The translations under genes were made by a program, and so were the position numbers. Shown piece after piece: positions 23,473-32,001 of a DNA stretch of 32,311 nt (the stretch's first letter is position 1; each line of letters begins with the position of its first letter). Below the pieces are notes generated by a model that saw nothing but the letters and a program-made list of their open reading frames with translations, did no database searches and had not been told where the DNA came from. Source of the DNA: an uncultured Planctomycetota bacterium (GTDB lineage: Bacteria; Planctomycetota; GCA-002687715; CAIWVZ01); assembly GCA_903916245.1 (NCBI GenBank), contig CAIWVZ010000155.1, positions 1-32,311 of the forward strand, read 5' to 3'.

Positions 23473-23501
23473 AAGGCCGCCGATTTCTCGGCGGCCTTTT
23501 T
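23473..23501 (+). terminator. Rho-independent terminator of the M28 peptidase gene
   Basis: An 11-base stem AAGGCCGCCGA (23473-23483), loop TTTC, and TCGGCGGCCTT (23488-23498) run into TTTTT. It lies between two convergent genes. On the minus strand the stem is followed by CTTCG, so it probably works weakly, if at all, for PEPCK. Confidence 0.9.
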
Positions 23502-23519
23502 CATTCGGTGCGATTCGAA

Positions 23520-25259
23520 TCAGCCGAGGCGCGCGAGCAGATCGAGCCGCTGACGCTCCATCTCGGCGGGGAGACGGCTGCCGAACTTCGCGAAGAATTC
23601 CGCGACGTTCTCGGCTTCCGCCTTCCACTCGCCCGCGTCCACGTTGAACAGATCCGCGCGCGTCGCGTCGTCGAGATCGAGACCCGACATGTCGACGGCA
23701 CCCGGGGCGGGCAAGTGTCCGATCGCACTCTCGACGGCGGCGCCGCCGCCGTTGCAGCGATCGATCACCCAGCGGAGGACGCGGAGATTCTCGCCGAATC
23801 CCGGCCACACGAACTTGCCGGCCGCGTTTTGGCGGAACCAGTTCACGTGGAAGATCTTCGGCGCGTGCTTCATGCGACCGCCCATGCGCAACCAATGTGC
23901 GAAATAGTCGCCCATGTTGTAGCCGCAGAACGGAAGCATCGCCATCGGATCGCGACGCACGACGCCGACCGCACCGGTCTGCGCGGCGGTCGTCTCCGAC
24001 GCCACCGACGCTCCGACGTAGACGCCGTGATTCCAGTCGCGAGCCTGATAGACGAGCGGTGCGGTGCGCGCACGACGTCCGCCGAAGATGATCGCGGAGA
24101 TCGGAACGCCTTGGGGGTCTTCCCACTTCGGCGAGATCGAGGGGCACTGTGCCGCGGGTGCCGTGAAACGCGCGTTCGGGTGGGCCGCCTTTTCGGTCGA
24201 ACCCTTCGCCCACGGCTGTCCCTTCCAGTCGGTCAGGGTTTCCGGGACTTCGCCGTCGATCCCTTCCCACCACGGCATCCCGTCCTTCGTGACGGCGACG
24301 TTCGTGAAGATCGAGTTCTTCTTGAGGGACGCCATCGCGTTCGGATTCGTCTTCGAACCCGTTCCCGGGGCGACGCCGAAGAAGCCCGCTTCCGGGTTGA
24401 TCGCCCAAAGGCGGCCGTCCGGACCGACGCGCATCCAAGCGATGTCGTCGCCGACCGTCCACACCTTCCACCCCTTCTGACTCGCGGGCGGAACGAGCAT
24501 CGCGAGGTTGGTCTTTCCGCAGGCCGACGGGAACGCCGCCGCGACGTAGGTCGTTTCTCCCTGCGGATTTTCGATGCCGACGATCAGCATGTGTTCGGCG
24601 AACCAACCCTCTTCGCGCGCTTGCGTGCTCGCGATGCGGAGGGCGAAGCACTTCTTGCCGAGGAGGGCGTTTCCGCCGTAGCCGGAGCCGATCGACCAGA
24701 TCAGCTTCTCTTCGGGGAAGTGCATGATGAACCGGCGGTCGGGCGACAGGTCGCCGAGCGAGTGCAGCCCCTTCACGAAATCGGACGAGTGGCCGAGCTG
24801 GCGCAGCGCGACGTCACCCATGCGGGTCATGATCCGCATGTTGACGACGACGTACGGCGAGTCGGTGATTTCGACACCGACCTTCGACGAGGGCGACCCG
24901 ACCGGCCCCATGAGGTAAGGCACCACGTACATGGTGCGTCCCGCCATGCAGCCGTCGTAGAGCGGCAGCATTTGGGCGCGCCCTTCTTCGGGCGACTTCC
25001 AGTAGTTGTTGGGGCCGGCGTCGTCCTTCGACGGCGTGCAGATGAACGTCAGGTGCTCCGTGCGGGCGACGTCGTTCGGGTTCGAGCGGTGGAGGTAGCT
25101 GTTCGGGTAGGCGTCGTTGAGTTTCGACAGCACGCCGGAAGCCGTCATCTCGTTGATGAGACGGGTGTTCTCGGCGTCCGAACCGTCGCACCATTCGATC
25201 TTCGCGGGCTTGCAAAGCGCCGCGCACTCGTCGACCCAGGACTTCAGGGCTGCGTTCAC
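23520..25259 (-). CDS. pckG: Phosphoenolpyruvate carboxykinase (GTP)
   Basis: A 579-residue enzyme that converts oxaloacetate and GTP to PEP, GDP and CO2, linking the TCA cycle to gluconeogenesis in the cytoplasm. The GTP-type family is clear from IEWCDGSD near the N-terminus, from [18 protein letters not shown], and from [16 protein letters not shown], the kinase-1a loop with the reactive Cys247. [10 protein letters not shown] (kinase-2/metal Asp pair), GFFGVAPGT and the C-terminal [13 protein letters not shown] confirm it. I chose the GTG at 25259 because the conserved [15 protein letters not shown] begins right after it; the frame continues upstream to 25370 without similarity to the family. 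No strong Shine-Dalgarno is present. It is divergent from the molybdenum hydroxylase operon across a 277-base gap. Confidence 0.96.
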   Translation of the reverse strand: MNAALKSWVDECAALCKPAKIEWCDGSDAENTRLINEMTASGVLSKLNDAYPNSYLHRSNPNDVARTEHLTFICTPSKDDAGPNNYWKSPEEGRAQMLPLYDGCMAGRTMYVVPYLMGPVGSPSSKVGVEITDSPYVVVNMRIMTRMGDVALRQLGHSSDFVKGLHSLGDLSPDRRFIMHFPEEKLIWSIGSGYGGNALLGKKCFALRIASTQAREEGWFAEHMLIVGIENPQGETTYVAAAFPSACGKTNLAMLVPPASQKGWKVWTVGDDIAWMRVGPDGRLWAINPEAGFFGVAPGTGSKTNPNAMASLKKNSIFTNVAVTKDGMPWWEGIDGEVPETLTDWKGQPWAKGSTEKAAHPNARFTAPAAQCPSISPKWEDPQGVPISAIIFGGRRARTAPLVYQARDWNHGVYVGASVASETTAAQTGAVGVVRRDPMAMLPFCGYNMGDYFAHWLRMGGRMKHAPKIFHVNWFRQNAAGKFVWPGFGENLRVLRWVIDRCNGGGAAVESAIGHLPAPGAVDMSGLDLDDATRADLFNVDAGEWKAEAENVAEFFAKFGSRLPAEMERQRLDLLARLG

Positions 25260-25310
25260 TGTCGATCTCGCTGGCGTAAGTAGATGAGAACGAGTCTCAC
25301 CGAAGAACGC

Positions 25311-25338
25311 CCTCCGGCCCCCCGGCGCGAACCGGAGG
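25311..25338. repeat. Inverted repeat in the PEPCK / Mo-hydroxylase gap
   Basis: CCTCCGG (25311-25317) and CCGGAGG (25332-25338) form a 7-base stem around 14 GC-rich bases. It may be a regulatory hairpin in the PEPCK leader or a chance fold in GC-rich DNA. The rest of the 25260-25536 gap shows only the TAAGAT box. Confidence 0.3.
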
Positions 25339-25492
25339 CCCCGAGGACGGGAACCCTTCGATGTTGCCAAGTCTCGGGCCTCCCGCCAACGCGTTTCCGC
25401 GGAGTTCCTCGGCGACCGATCCCGCGGGAAAATCGTGCGAAACCGACGTCTCGCAGCGGGTTCCGCGAAGCACGAAAAACCGTCCCGTCATC

Positions 25493-25498
25493 TAAGAT
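25493..25498 (+). promoter_or_regulatory. -10 box of the molybdenum hydroxylase operon
   Basis: TAAGAT, identical to the dsbD -10 box, lies 38 bases before the ATG at 25537, with CGGAG seven bases before that ATG. No clear -35 is seen at 17 bases. Confidence 0.45.
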
Positions 25499-25536
25499 CT
25501 TCGAGTCGGAACCACGCACCGACGACCGGAGATGCC

Positions 25537-26163
25537 ATGGGTGGTCATGCAGAAGAGGGCAAGGGGTCCGTTTCACGCCGCGGATTCCTGAAGAGTGCGG
25601 GCGTCGCGGCCGCGGCGACGTCCCTGATCGACGACGCGAAGAAGGCGATGGAGCCGGTCGGCCCCGCGCCGGCGGCGGCCGTTCGCGGCGAGACCGAGAT
25701 CCGCTTCAAACTGAACGGCAAGGAAACCGTCGCGAAGGTTCCTCCGTCGATGACGCTCCTCGAACTGCTCCGCGAACGCTTGGACATGACGGGGACGAAG
25801 CAGGTCTGCGACCGCGGAGCCTGCGGAGCGTGCACCGTTCATCTCGACGGACGCACCGTCAACTCTTGTCTGCTGCTCGCGATGGACGCGACCGGACGGG
25901 ACGTGACGACGGTCGAAGGGCTCGCCGTCGGCGACCGCCTGCACCCGGTGCAGCAGGGCTTCGTCGAAGAGGACGCGATGCAATGCGGGTTCTGCACCCC
26001 CGGCATGGTGATGTCGTGCGCGGCGCTCCTCGCCAAGAATCCCGCCCCGACGCGCGCCGAATGCGCCGAAGGCATTTCGGGGAACATCTGCCGCTGCGGC
26101 ACCTACCTGAACATCTTCCGCGCGATGGATCGCGCGTCGGCGCTCGCCAAGGGAGGCAAGTGA
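25537..26163 (+). CDS. 2Fe-2S subunit of a xanthine dehydrogenase-family molybdenum hydroxylase, Tat-exported
   Basis: A 208-residue electron-transfer subunit like E. coli PaoA. The N-terminus carries a twin-arginine signal, SRRGFLKSAGVAAAATSL with Arg14-Arg15, so the folded complex should be exported with its cofactors. The plant-ferredoxin-type cluster ligands are C91, C96, C99 and C111 (QVCDRGACGACTVHL). The second, molybdopterin-proximal cluster uses C150 and C153 (MQCGFCTPGMVMSC) and C185 and C187 (ICRCGTY). All eight are present, so two 2Fe-2S clusters are expected. The start at 25537 is set by the CGGAG upstream; an earlier ATG at 25532 is in another frame. One base separates its stop from the Mo subunit start, the first step of a tightly overlapped four-gene operon. 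Confidence 0.94.
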   Translation: MGGHAEEGKGSVSRRGFLKSAGVAAAATSLIDDAKKAMEPVGPAPAAAVRGETEIRFKLNGKETVAKVPPSMTLLELLRERLDMTGTKQVCDRGACGACTVHLDGRTVNSCLLLAMDATGRDVTTVEGLAVGDRLHPVQQGFVEEDAMQCGFCTPGMVMSCAALLAKNPAPTRAECAEGISGNICRCGTYLNIFRAMDRASALAKGGK

Positions 26164-26164
26164 G

Positions 26165-28459
26165 ATGAACGCCGACGATCCCGTGATCCCCGTCGATCCG
26201 CAGGACCCGGCTCCGCGCCGACGCCGCAACCAGCAGGACGGCGCCCGCGGCGGCAAGCCGTTCAAGTTCGGGCAAAAGGGCGACGTCCGCGAAGTCGCCG
26301 TCAACGTGCCGCCCGATGAACCACCTCCGTGGCAGTTCGGCGATACCCACGCCGTAGTCGGACAACGCACGCCTCGCGTCGACGCGGTGGCGAAGGTCAC
26401 CGGCAAAGCCCGTTACGCCTACGACATGAATCTTCCGGGGATGGTGTGGGCGGCCTTCGTGCGTTGCCCCCACGCACGCGCGAAGGTGACCGCGGTCGAC
26501 TACGCGGAAGCATTGAAGATTCCCGGCGTCCTCGTCGCGAAGGACTACGGATCGAAGGAGATCCGTTACGCGCTCCAGCACTTCGGCATCGTCGCCGCGG
26601 AAACGCACGCGGCTTGCCTCGAAGCCGTTCGCGCGGTGAAGGCGACGTTCGAAGTCCTCCCCCACGCCGCGCGCATGGACCAAGCGCTCGCGCCGGATGC
26701 GCCGCGCGTCCACGCCGAGCGCCCGAACAAGACCGGCGACGATTTCCGTCCCGAAGCCGTCGCCGCCTTCGAAAAAGCGGCTCAAGGCTGCGACGCCGTC
26801 GTCTCGGGCATCGCGACGACCGAAGTGCAGACGCACATGTGCCTCGAACCGCACGGCGTGACCGCCCGCTTCGAGGCCCCCGACCGCGCCACGGTGTGGG
26901 CGTCCACACAAGCGACGTTCGGCGCTCGCGGCGAAGTCGCCCGCGTGCTCAAAGTGCCCGAAGCGAACGTGACGGTGATCGCGCACTACATGGGCGGAGG
27001 CTTCGGATCTAAGTTCTCGCTCGGCGTCGCGGGTGCGGCCGCATGCACCCTTTCGAAAGAGCTCGGCCGCCCGGTCAAGTTGATGCTCGAGCGTCGCGCC
27101 GAGCACGCGCAGGGCGGCAACCGACCGTCGTCGGTGCAGGAGATGTCCCTCGGCGTGAAGAAGGACGGCACGCTCGCCGCCTACAAGGTGTCGAAGACGG
27201 GAACCGGCGGCATCGGTGGCGGCGCGGGCGCGGCGAATCCGATGATCTACGACTTCGGTGAAGTCGCCGAAGCGGATTTCGAAGTCGCGACCAACGCGGG
27301 TGCCGCGGCGGCCATGCGCGCACCACGCCACCCTCAGGGGTCCTTCGCGCTCGAAACGATCATGAATCTCGCGGCGGAAGCGATCGGGATGGATCCGCTC
27401 GAACTTCGCCGCAAGAACGACAAGCACCCGATCCGCGCGCGCCAATACGTCGAAGGTGCGAAACGCTTCGGCTGGGACAAACGGACTCCGAGCGGTTCCG
27501 GAAAGGGTCCGATCAAGAAGGGCATGGGCGTCGCGTCCTCCCTCTGGTACGCGCTCGGCGGACGCGGAGCCCAAGTGCTCTGTCGTATCCGGAAGGACGG
27601 ATCGGTCGAGATCCGCAACGGCGCTCAGGACATCGGCGTCGGAACGAAGACGATCCTCGCGATGGTGGCCGCCGAAGAACTCGGCATTCCCCTCTCCCGC
27701 GTGACGCCGTTCCTCGGCGACACGAACGACCCGATCGGTCCCGCTTCGGGCGGATCGACGACGGCACCCACCATCATGCCCGCCGCGCGCACCGCGGCGT
27801 TCATGGCGGGACGGTCGCTCCGCGAGATCGTCGCGAAGGCGTGGAACTGCGGCGCCGACGACCTCGCTCTCGGCGGCGGCAAGGTGCTCCACCTGAAGGA
27901 CGGATCGAAGTCGATGACGTTCGAAAAGGCGTGCGCGCTCATGCCGGGCGACGAAATCGCGGAACTCGGCAAGCGGACGGGCAACTACGCCGCCTACGAA
28001 GGTCAGACCGGCGGCGTGCACTTCGCCGAAGTCGAAGTCGACACCGAAGACGGGACGATCTCGGTCACGCGCTACCTGGCGCTGCAGGACGCGGGGACGA
28101 TCCTCAATCCCCTCACCGCCGAATCTCAAGTCAACGGAGCGATCGTGCAGGGCGTTTCCTACGCGCTCTTCGAGGAGCGCATCCTCGACCGCCAACTCGG
28201 CCAACAGGTCAACGCCGACATGGAGATGTACAAGATCGCGGGCCCGAAGGACATGCCGCGCGCGGAAGTGATCCTGACGGAAGTCGTCAACGGGGCGAAC
28301 AACGTCGGCGTCGCGGGACTCGGCGAAGGGCCTTCGGTTCCCGTCGCCGCCGCCATCGCGGGTGCGGTTCACAACGCGCTCGGCTTCCCCGTGTGGTCGC
28401 TCCCGATGACTCCGGACCGCGTCCTCGCGGCCATCGCCGCGAAGGAGAAGGGCAAATGA
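26165..28459 (+). CDS. Molybdenum-binding catalytic subunit of the xanthine dehydrogenase-family hydroxylase
   Basis: A 764-residue large subunit like PaoC/XdhB-type proteins. It binds the molybdopterin cofactor and hydroxylates an aldehyde or N-heterocycle with water as oxygen source. Landmarks are RVDAVAKVTGKARYAYDMNL near the N-terminus, CLEPHGVTARFE, AHYMGGGFGSKFSL (cofactor loop), AAAAMRAPRHPQGSFALE, and GSTTAPTIMPAAR. GVAGLGEGPSVPVAAAIA carries the invariant base Glu721. All key elements are intact. The first 45 residues are polar and Pro/Arg-rich with no signal of their own, so export would occur by hitchhiking on the Tat signal of the 2Fe-2S subunit. The substrate cannot be assigned; aldehydes are likely from the Pao-type layout. 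Its stop overlaps the next start as ATGA. Confidence 0.94.
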   Translation: MNADDPVIPVDPQDPAPRRRRNQQDGARGGKPFKFGQKGDVREVAVNVPPDEPPPWQFGDTHAVVGQRTPRVDAVAKVTGKARYAYDMNLPGMVWAAFVRCPHARAKVTAVDYAEALKIPGVLVAKDYGSKEIRYALQHFGIVAAETHAACLEAVRAVKATFEVLPHAARMDQALAPDAPRVHAERPNKTGDDFRPEAVAAFEKAAQGCDAVVSGIATTEVQTHMCLEPHGVTARFEAPDRATVWASTQATFGARGEVARVLKVPEANVTVIAHYMGGGFGSKFSLGVAGAAACTLSKELGRPVKLMLERRAEHAQGGNRPSSVQEMSLGVKKDGTLAAYKVSKTGTGGIGGGAGAANPMIYDFGEVAEADFEVATNAGAAAAMRAPRHPQGSFALETIMNLAAEAIGMDPLELRRKNDKHPIRARQYVEGAKRFGWDKRTPSGSGKGPIKKGMGVASSLWYALGGRGAQVLCRIRKDGSVEIRNGAQDIGVGTKTILAMVAAEELGIPLSRVTPFLGDTNDPIGPASGGSTTAPTIMPAARTAAFMAGRSLREIVAKAWNCGADDLALGGGKVLHLKDGSKSMTFEKACALMPGDEIAELGKRTGNYAAYEGQTGGVHFAEVEVDTEDGTISVTRYLALQDAGTILNPLTAESQVNGAIVQGVSYALFEERILDRQLGQQVNADMEMYKIAGPKDMPRAEVILTEVVNGANNVGVAGLGEGPSVPVAAAIAGAVHNALGFPVWSLPMTPDRVLAAIAAKEKGK

Positions 28460-29463
28460 AGGACTTCACCTACGTGCTGCCGAAGGACGCGGCCGAAGCG
28501 GCCCGCGCCGCCGCCGCACCGAATTGCGCTCTGAAGGGCGCGGGCACCGATCTCGTCGATCGCATGAAGGAAGGCGTCACGCGCCCCGACACGGTGGTGA
28601 ATCTCCTCACCGCGACCGATCTCCGAAGCCCGATTCGGGAAGAGAACGGACGCATCGTCATGGGCGGTGCGACCACCCTCGCGGAGGTCGCCGAATCGGC
28701 GCTCATCCGCAAGGTGGCGCCCGGCTTTGCCGACGCGGCCGCGGAGGCCGCGACGCCTCAGATTCGAAACCGCGGGACGGTGGCGGGCAACCTCTGCCAA
28801 CGTCCTCGTTGTTGGTACTTCCGGAACGACACGTACGCGTGTTCGAAGAAGGGCGGCGAGACCTGCTACTCCATCGAAGGCGAAAACAAGTACCACGCCA
28901 TCTTCGAGAACGTGACGTGCAACATCGTCCACCCGTCGAATCTCGCACCGATCCTTCAAGTGCTCGGGGGAACGCTCCATGTCGTCACTGCGAACGGGAC
29001 CGACGTCGTCGCTTCCGACGTCGCGGTGAAGGACTTCTGGGTGCGACCGGAAGAAGACATTTCGCGTGAAAACATCCTCGTCGCGGGACAGGTCGTCCGC
29101 GAAGTGTCGTTCCCGATTCCACAGGGGATGACGGGATCGTCGTACGTCGAAACCCGCGAGAAGGCGTCGTTCGACTGGGCGCTCACCTCCTGCGCGGCGG
29201 CGCTGACGCTCGACGGCGGCAAGATCGCCTCGGCATCCGTGGTGCTGTCGTCGGTCGCTCCGACGCCGTTGCAACTCGAAGCCGTGGAGAAATGGCTCGT
29301 CGGCAAGGCGCCCTCGGACGCGTTGTTCCGCGAAGCGGGAACGAAGGCGACGGACGGAGCGACGCCCATGCGGGACAACGCCTACAAGATCACGTTGACG
29401 GCCGTGGTGGTACGCCGTGCGCTTTCGGCGGCCGCCGCTCGTGCGACCGGAGGTGGCAAATGA
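28456..29463 (+). CDS. FAD subunit of the molybdenum hydroxylase with an additional Cys-rich (4Fe-4S) insert
   Basis: A 335-residue CoxM/PaoB-like subunit. FAD-binding motifs are ALKGAGTDLVDRMKEG near the N-terminus, MGGATTLAEVAES, and ATPQIRNRGTVAGNLCQRPR. Directly after that is a cysteine-rich insert with C114, C119, C129, C137 and C155 (NLCQRPRCWYF, YACSKKGGETCY, ENVTCNIVHPSN). PaoB and 4-hydroxybenzoyl-CoA reductase beta subunits bind a 4Fe-4S cluster at this place, so an extra cluster is likely here. The C-terminal domain (ETREKASFDWALTSCAAALT) is the CO-dehydrogenase flavoprotein C-terminal type. It starts in the overlap ATGA with the Mo subunit and ends in an ATGA overlap with the small gene that follows. 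The order Fe-S, Mo, FAD differs from paoABC (Fe-S, FAD, Mo). Confidence 0.93.
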   Translation: MKDFTYVLPKDAAEAARAAAAPNCALKGAGTDLVDRMKEGVTRPDTVVNLLTATDLRSPIREENGRIVMGGATTLAEVAESALIRKVAPGFADAAAEAATPQIRNRGTVAGNLCQRPRCWYFRNDTYACSKKGGETCYSIEGENKYHAIFENVTCNIVHPSNLAPILQVLGGTLHVVTANGTDVVASDVAVKDFWVRPEEDISRENILVAGQVVREVSFPIPQGMTGSSYVETREKASFDWALTSCAAALTLDGGKIASASVVLSSVAPTPLQLEAVEKWLVGKAPSDALFREAGTKATDGATPMRDNAYKITLTAVVVRRALSAAAARATGGGK

Positions 29464-29717
29464 GAGGTGACCCGCGAGATCCCGATTCGATCGTCCCCGC
29501 GCGGCGGCTCGGCGCGCACGTCTGCCCCGATCTGCGCACGAAGACGATGTACTTGAACGAAGAAGCGCGCGGAGACGCCGACGATTCCTTCGGGGGGCGT
29601 TCGCACGCGTTCTGGTGCCTCAAGACGATGGAGGCGATCGGTCCCGACGACCGCCCGATCGGTCCGACGCTCTGCGGACGCGACCGCGCGTGCTGCGGCC
29701 TCCCGCCCGAAGTGTGA
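29460..29717 (+). CDS. Small cysteine-rich protein of the molybdenum hydroxylase operon, 85 residues
   Basis: I do not recognise this family. The gene starts in an ATGA overlap with the FAD subunit, so it is translationally coupled to the complex. It has five cysteines, C22 (HVCPDLRTKTMYLNEEA), C53 (HAFWCLKTMEAIGPDDRPIG) and C72, C78, C79 (LCGRDRACCG), plus His20 and His49. That pattern suggests a metal or Fe-S site. There is no signal peptide, so it would act in the cytoplasm, for example during cofactor or cluster insertion before Tat export, or be carried out with the complex. An AXR chaperone of the XdhC/PaoD type is not seen in the window, and this protein is far too short to be one. Its stop abuts the convergent kinase stop with no base between (TGATCA). 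Confidence 0.8.
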   Translation: MRGDPRDPDSIVPARRLGAHVCPDLRTKTMYLNEEARGDADDSFGGRSHAFWCLKTMEAIGPDDRPIGPTLCGRDRACCGLPPEV

Positions 29718-31985
29718 TCAGCCCCGGCGGCCCGGTCGCGAGGTCGGGCCGCTCGTCGGGACTTCTTTGCGCGCCGGCGCCATCAACGGGCCCGTGACCC
29801 GCCCTTGGAGGCGGTGTCCCGCGTCGTCCTCGAAGACGATGTCGCATCCCCAGCCGGCCGCCTCGAGGGCCCGCGCTCCTACCTCGAGATCGCACGTGAG
29901 CAGGTCGTAGTTGGCGCCCTTGATCCCCGCGGTCGGACTCAACGCCGCTTCGGCGAGGACATTGCCCGATCGAACGTCCGTGATGCGCAGCGTCGCGCGG
30001 AACCCGAAGGCGCGCGGCTTCAATCGGTTTTCGAGCAGCAATACGTGGCGTCCCGCGCCGAGCGCCACCTTGCCGTCGCGCGGCATCCGACCGTCGACCA
30101 GTTTCAACTCGCATGCGGGCTCACCGGGCGGCGGCATCGGGCGCACCAGCACGACGTCCGCGACGCTCGTCACGCCCGCGGGCGTCTTCGCGACGACGCG
30201 GACGGGTCCCTCGAGACGCGACCCGGAGAGAGCGAGAATCGCGTCGACTCCCCCGGGGCGCGACTCCGCGGCGATCAACGCCCCGACGGGTTCCGCCGCA
30301 ACCTCGGGAACGGCTCCTTCGAGAAGGACCGGGACCTTCGTCGTCCCGCGCTCGTCGTCGACCACGATGCGCGCGACGGACGGAATCTGAATCCGGCACC
30401 GCACTTCGCGTTTCGGAACACGAAAACGGCTTTCGGTGCGATTTCCCGCGACGTCGACGGCCTCGATGCGTACGTCCCCACCTTCGAGATCGTGCAGTGG
30501 GAAAGAGACGGACGCCGCTTCGGGGAACTCGCCGACGGATCTTCCATCGCGCCGGATCCGGAGCGTCACGGGTCCTTGGTCGTCCGACGTTTCAATGCGC
30601 AGCGTCCCGGAGGCGACATCGTCGACGACGAGGTCGTCGATCGCCGTACGACGTCCGTCGGCGAACGTCGTCGCGACGACGAGGGACGGTGGCTCGCGGT
30701 CGATGCGATACGGGCCTCCCGAGACGGGAATCGTCACGCCGTCGGGAGTCACGAGCGACAGTGTCACCCGCCCCGACGCAAGAAGCGGTAGCTCGAGCAC
30801 GACGTCGCGCGGCGACCCCGATCTCGGGAGCAGTGCCTCCGCGATCGGTACGGCCTCGACCTCGGCGCCGAAAACGACGAGTCGGGTCCCCGACGGAGGT
30901 TCGACACCTTCGATCGCGACTCCGAGCGTCACGCTCGACGTCCGGAAGGCGGGCGCGATTCCGCGCCCCGAAGTCACGCCGTTGACGGAAACGATCGACG
31001 CGCTCGGCGGCGGAACCGGGACGGGGCGATTCCACCACCAACCGCCCGCCACGACGGCGAGGGCCACGACGCCGGCCGCCGCGAGACGTCCGCCGCTCCC
31101 GCGACGGATGCCTCGCACGGCGTCGCGAAGATCCATGCGAAACGCATCGACGGAACTCTGTCGGGCTTCGGGCTCCTTCGAGAGAGCGCGCGCGACGACC
31201 GCCTCGACCGCCGCGGGAAGACCCGGAACTCCGTCGGCGAGCGACGGCGGAGCACGGTGGAGGATGGCGTGGCGAACGGCGTCGGTGGACGCTCCCTCGA
31301 AGGGGCGACGTCCCGACAGCAACTCGTACGCGATGACGCCGAGCGCCCATACATCCACCAGCCGGGCATCCGATGCGGCGTTCCGATCGAACTCTTCGGG
31401 AGCCATGTACGGGACCGTCCCGTGGATCACGGGATCACCGACCATTGTGGTGTCGTCGACGCGCCGCGCCGTTCCGAAGTCGACCACGAAGGGGCGTGGG
31501 ACGCGCCCTCCCGAGATGATGATGTTCTGCGGCTTGAGGTCGTGATGGATCACGTCGTGGGCGTGGGCCTCGGCGATGATGCCCGCGATGCCGTCGAGCA
31601 GCGCCGCGGCGCGCAACGTGCGCCGCAACCCCGGCGGCGGTAGTTCGAGCGCGGCCCATCGCGAAAGGTCCACCCCCTCGCGGTAATCCATCACGATGTA
31701 CGGAAGGCCGTCCTCGATCCCGACGTCTTGAACTTTGACGACGCCGTCGACGTCCTTCAGCCGGAGAAGATGTTGAGCCTCGGCGAGATGCCGCTCCTTC
31801 AGCGTCGTCGGATCCTTGCCCGTCGCCCGATAGAGCTTGACCGCGAGAAATCCACCTTCGATGTTCGGGTGACGACAAAGGAACACGGTGGCCATCCCGC
31901 CGCGACCGATCTCGCGGACGACGGGATACCGACCGATGTGCGTGCGGGCCGGGTTTCCGGCGTTCATCGTCCCCATCTCGGGCAT
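29718..31985 (-). CDS. Membrane-anchored Hanks-type Ser/Thr protein kinase with a long extracytoplasmic region
   Basis: A 755-residue kinase. Cytoplasmic residues 17-290 hold the full catalytic set: REIGRGGMATVF (glycine loop), Lys50 in LAVKLYR, IHHDLKPQN with catalytic Asp149 (HHD where most kinases have HRD), VVDFGTARR with Asp169, MAPEEF at 194-199 and DVWALGVIAYELLSGRRPFE. It should be active. One membrane span follows at about 301-318 (LAAAGVVALAVVAGGWWW). About 430 residues outside the cytoplasm contain repeated beta-sandwich-like stretches (PYRIDREPPSLVV, VRIEAVDVAGNRTESRF), similar to Ig-like or Big-type repeats. These may sense an external ligand. The ATG at 31985 is chosen because a -10 box stands six bases before it. 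It stands alone and converges on the molybdenum hydroxylase operon. Confidence 0.94.
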   Translation of the reverse strand: MPEMGTMNAGNPARTHIGRYPVVREIGRGGMATVFLCRHPNIEGGFLAVKLYRATGKDPTTLKERHLAEAQHLLRLKDVDGVVKVQDVGIEDGLPYIVMDYREGVDLSRWAALELPPPGLRRTLRAAALLDGIAGIIAEAHAHDVIHHDLKPQNIIISGGRVPRPFVVDFGTARRVDDTTMVGDPVIHGTVPYMAPEEFDRNAASDARLVDVWALGVIAYELLSGRRPFEGASTDAVRHAILHRAPPSLADGVPGLPAAVEAVVARALSKEPEARQSSVDAFRMDLRDAVRGIRRGSGGRLAAAGVVALAVVAGGWWWNRPVPVPPPSASIVSVNGVTSGRGIAPAFRTSSVTLGVAIEGVEPPSGTRLVVFGAEVEAVPIAEALLPRSGSPRDVVLELPLLASGRVTLSLVTPDGVTIPVSGGPYRIDREPPSLVVATTFADGRRTAIDDLVVDDVASGTLRIETSDDQGPVTLRIRRDGRSVGEFPEAASVSFPLHDLEGGDVRIEAVDVAGNRTESRFRVPKREVRCRIQIPSVARIVVDDERGTTKVPVLLEGAVPEVAAEPVGALIAAESRPGGVDAILALSGSRLEGPVRVVAKTPAGVTSVADVVLVRPMPPPGEPACELKLVDGRMPRDGKVALGAGRHVLLLENRLKPRAFGFRATLRITDVRSGNVLAEAALSPTAGIKGANYDLLTCDLEVGARALEAAGWGCDIVFEDDAGHRLQGRVTGPLMAPARKEVPTSGPTSRPGRRG

Positions 31986-31991
31986 GGGGAC

Positions 31992-31997
31992 ATGATA
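31992..31997 (-). promoter_or_regulatory. -10 box of the Ser/Thr kinase gene, leaderless arrangement
   Basis: TATCAT on the minus strand is followed by six bases (GTCCCC) and the ATG. There is no ribosome binding site. The box lies in the 16-base gap after the upstream gene's stop codon. Confidence 0.5.
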
Positions 31998-32001
31998 GCG
32001 A

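Noticed and set aside
23512-23521. GATTCGAATC, like the T-loop of a tRNA
   Set aside because: It is a palindrome overlapping the PEPCK stop codon, with no acceptor stem, anticodon arm or CCA around it.
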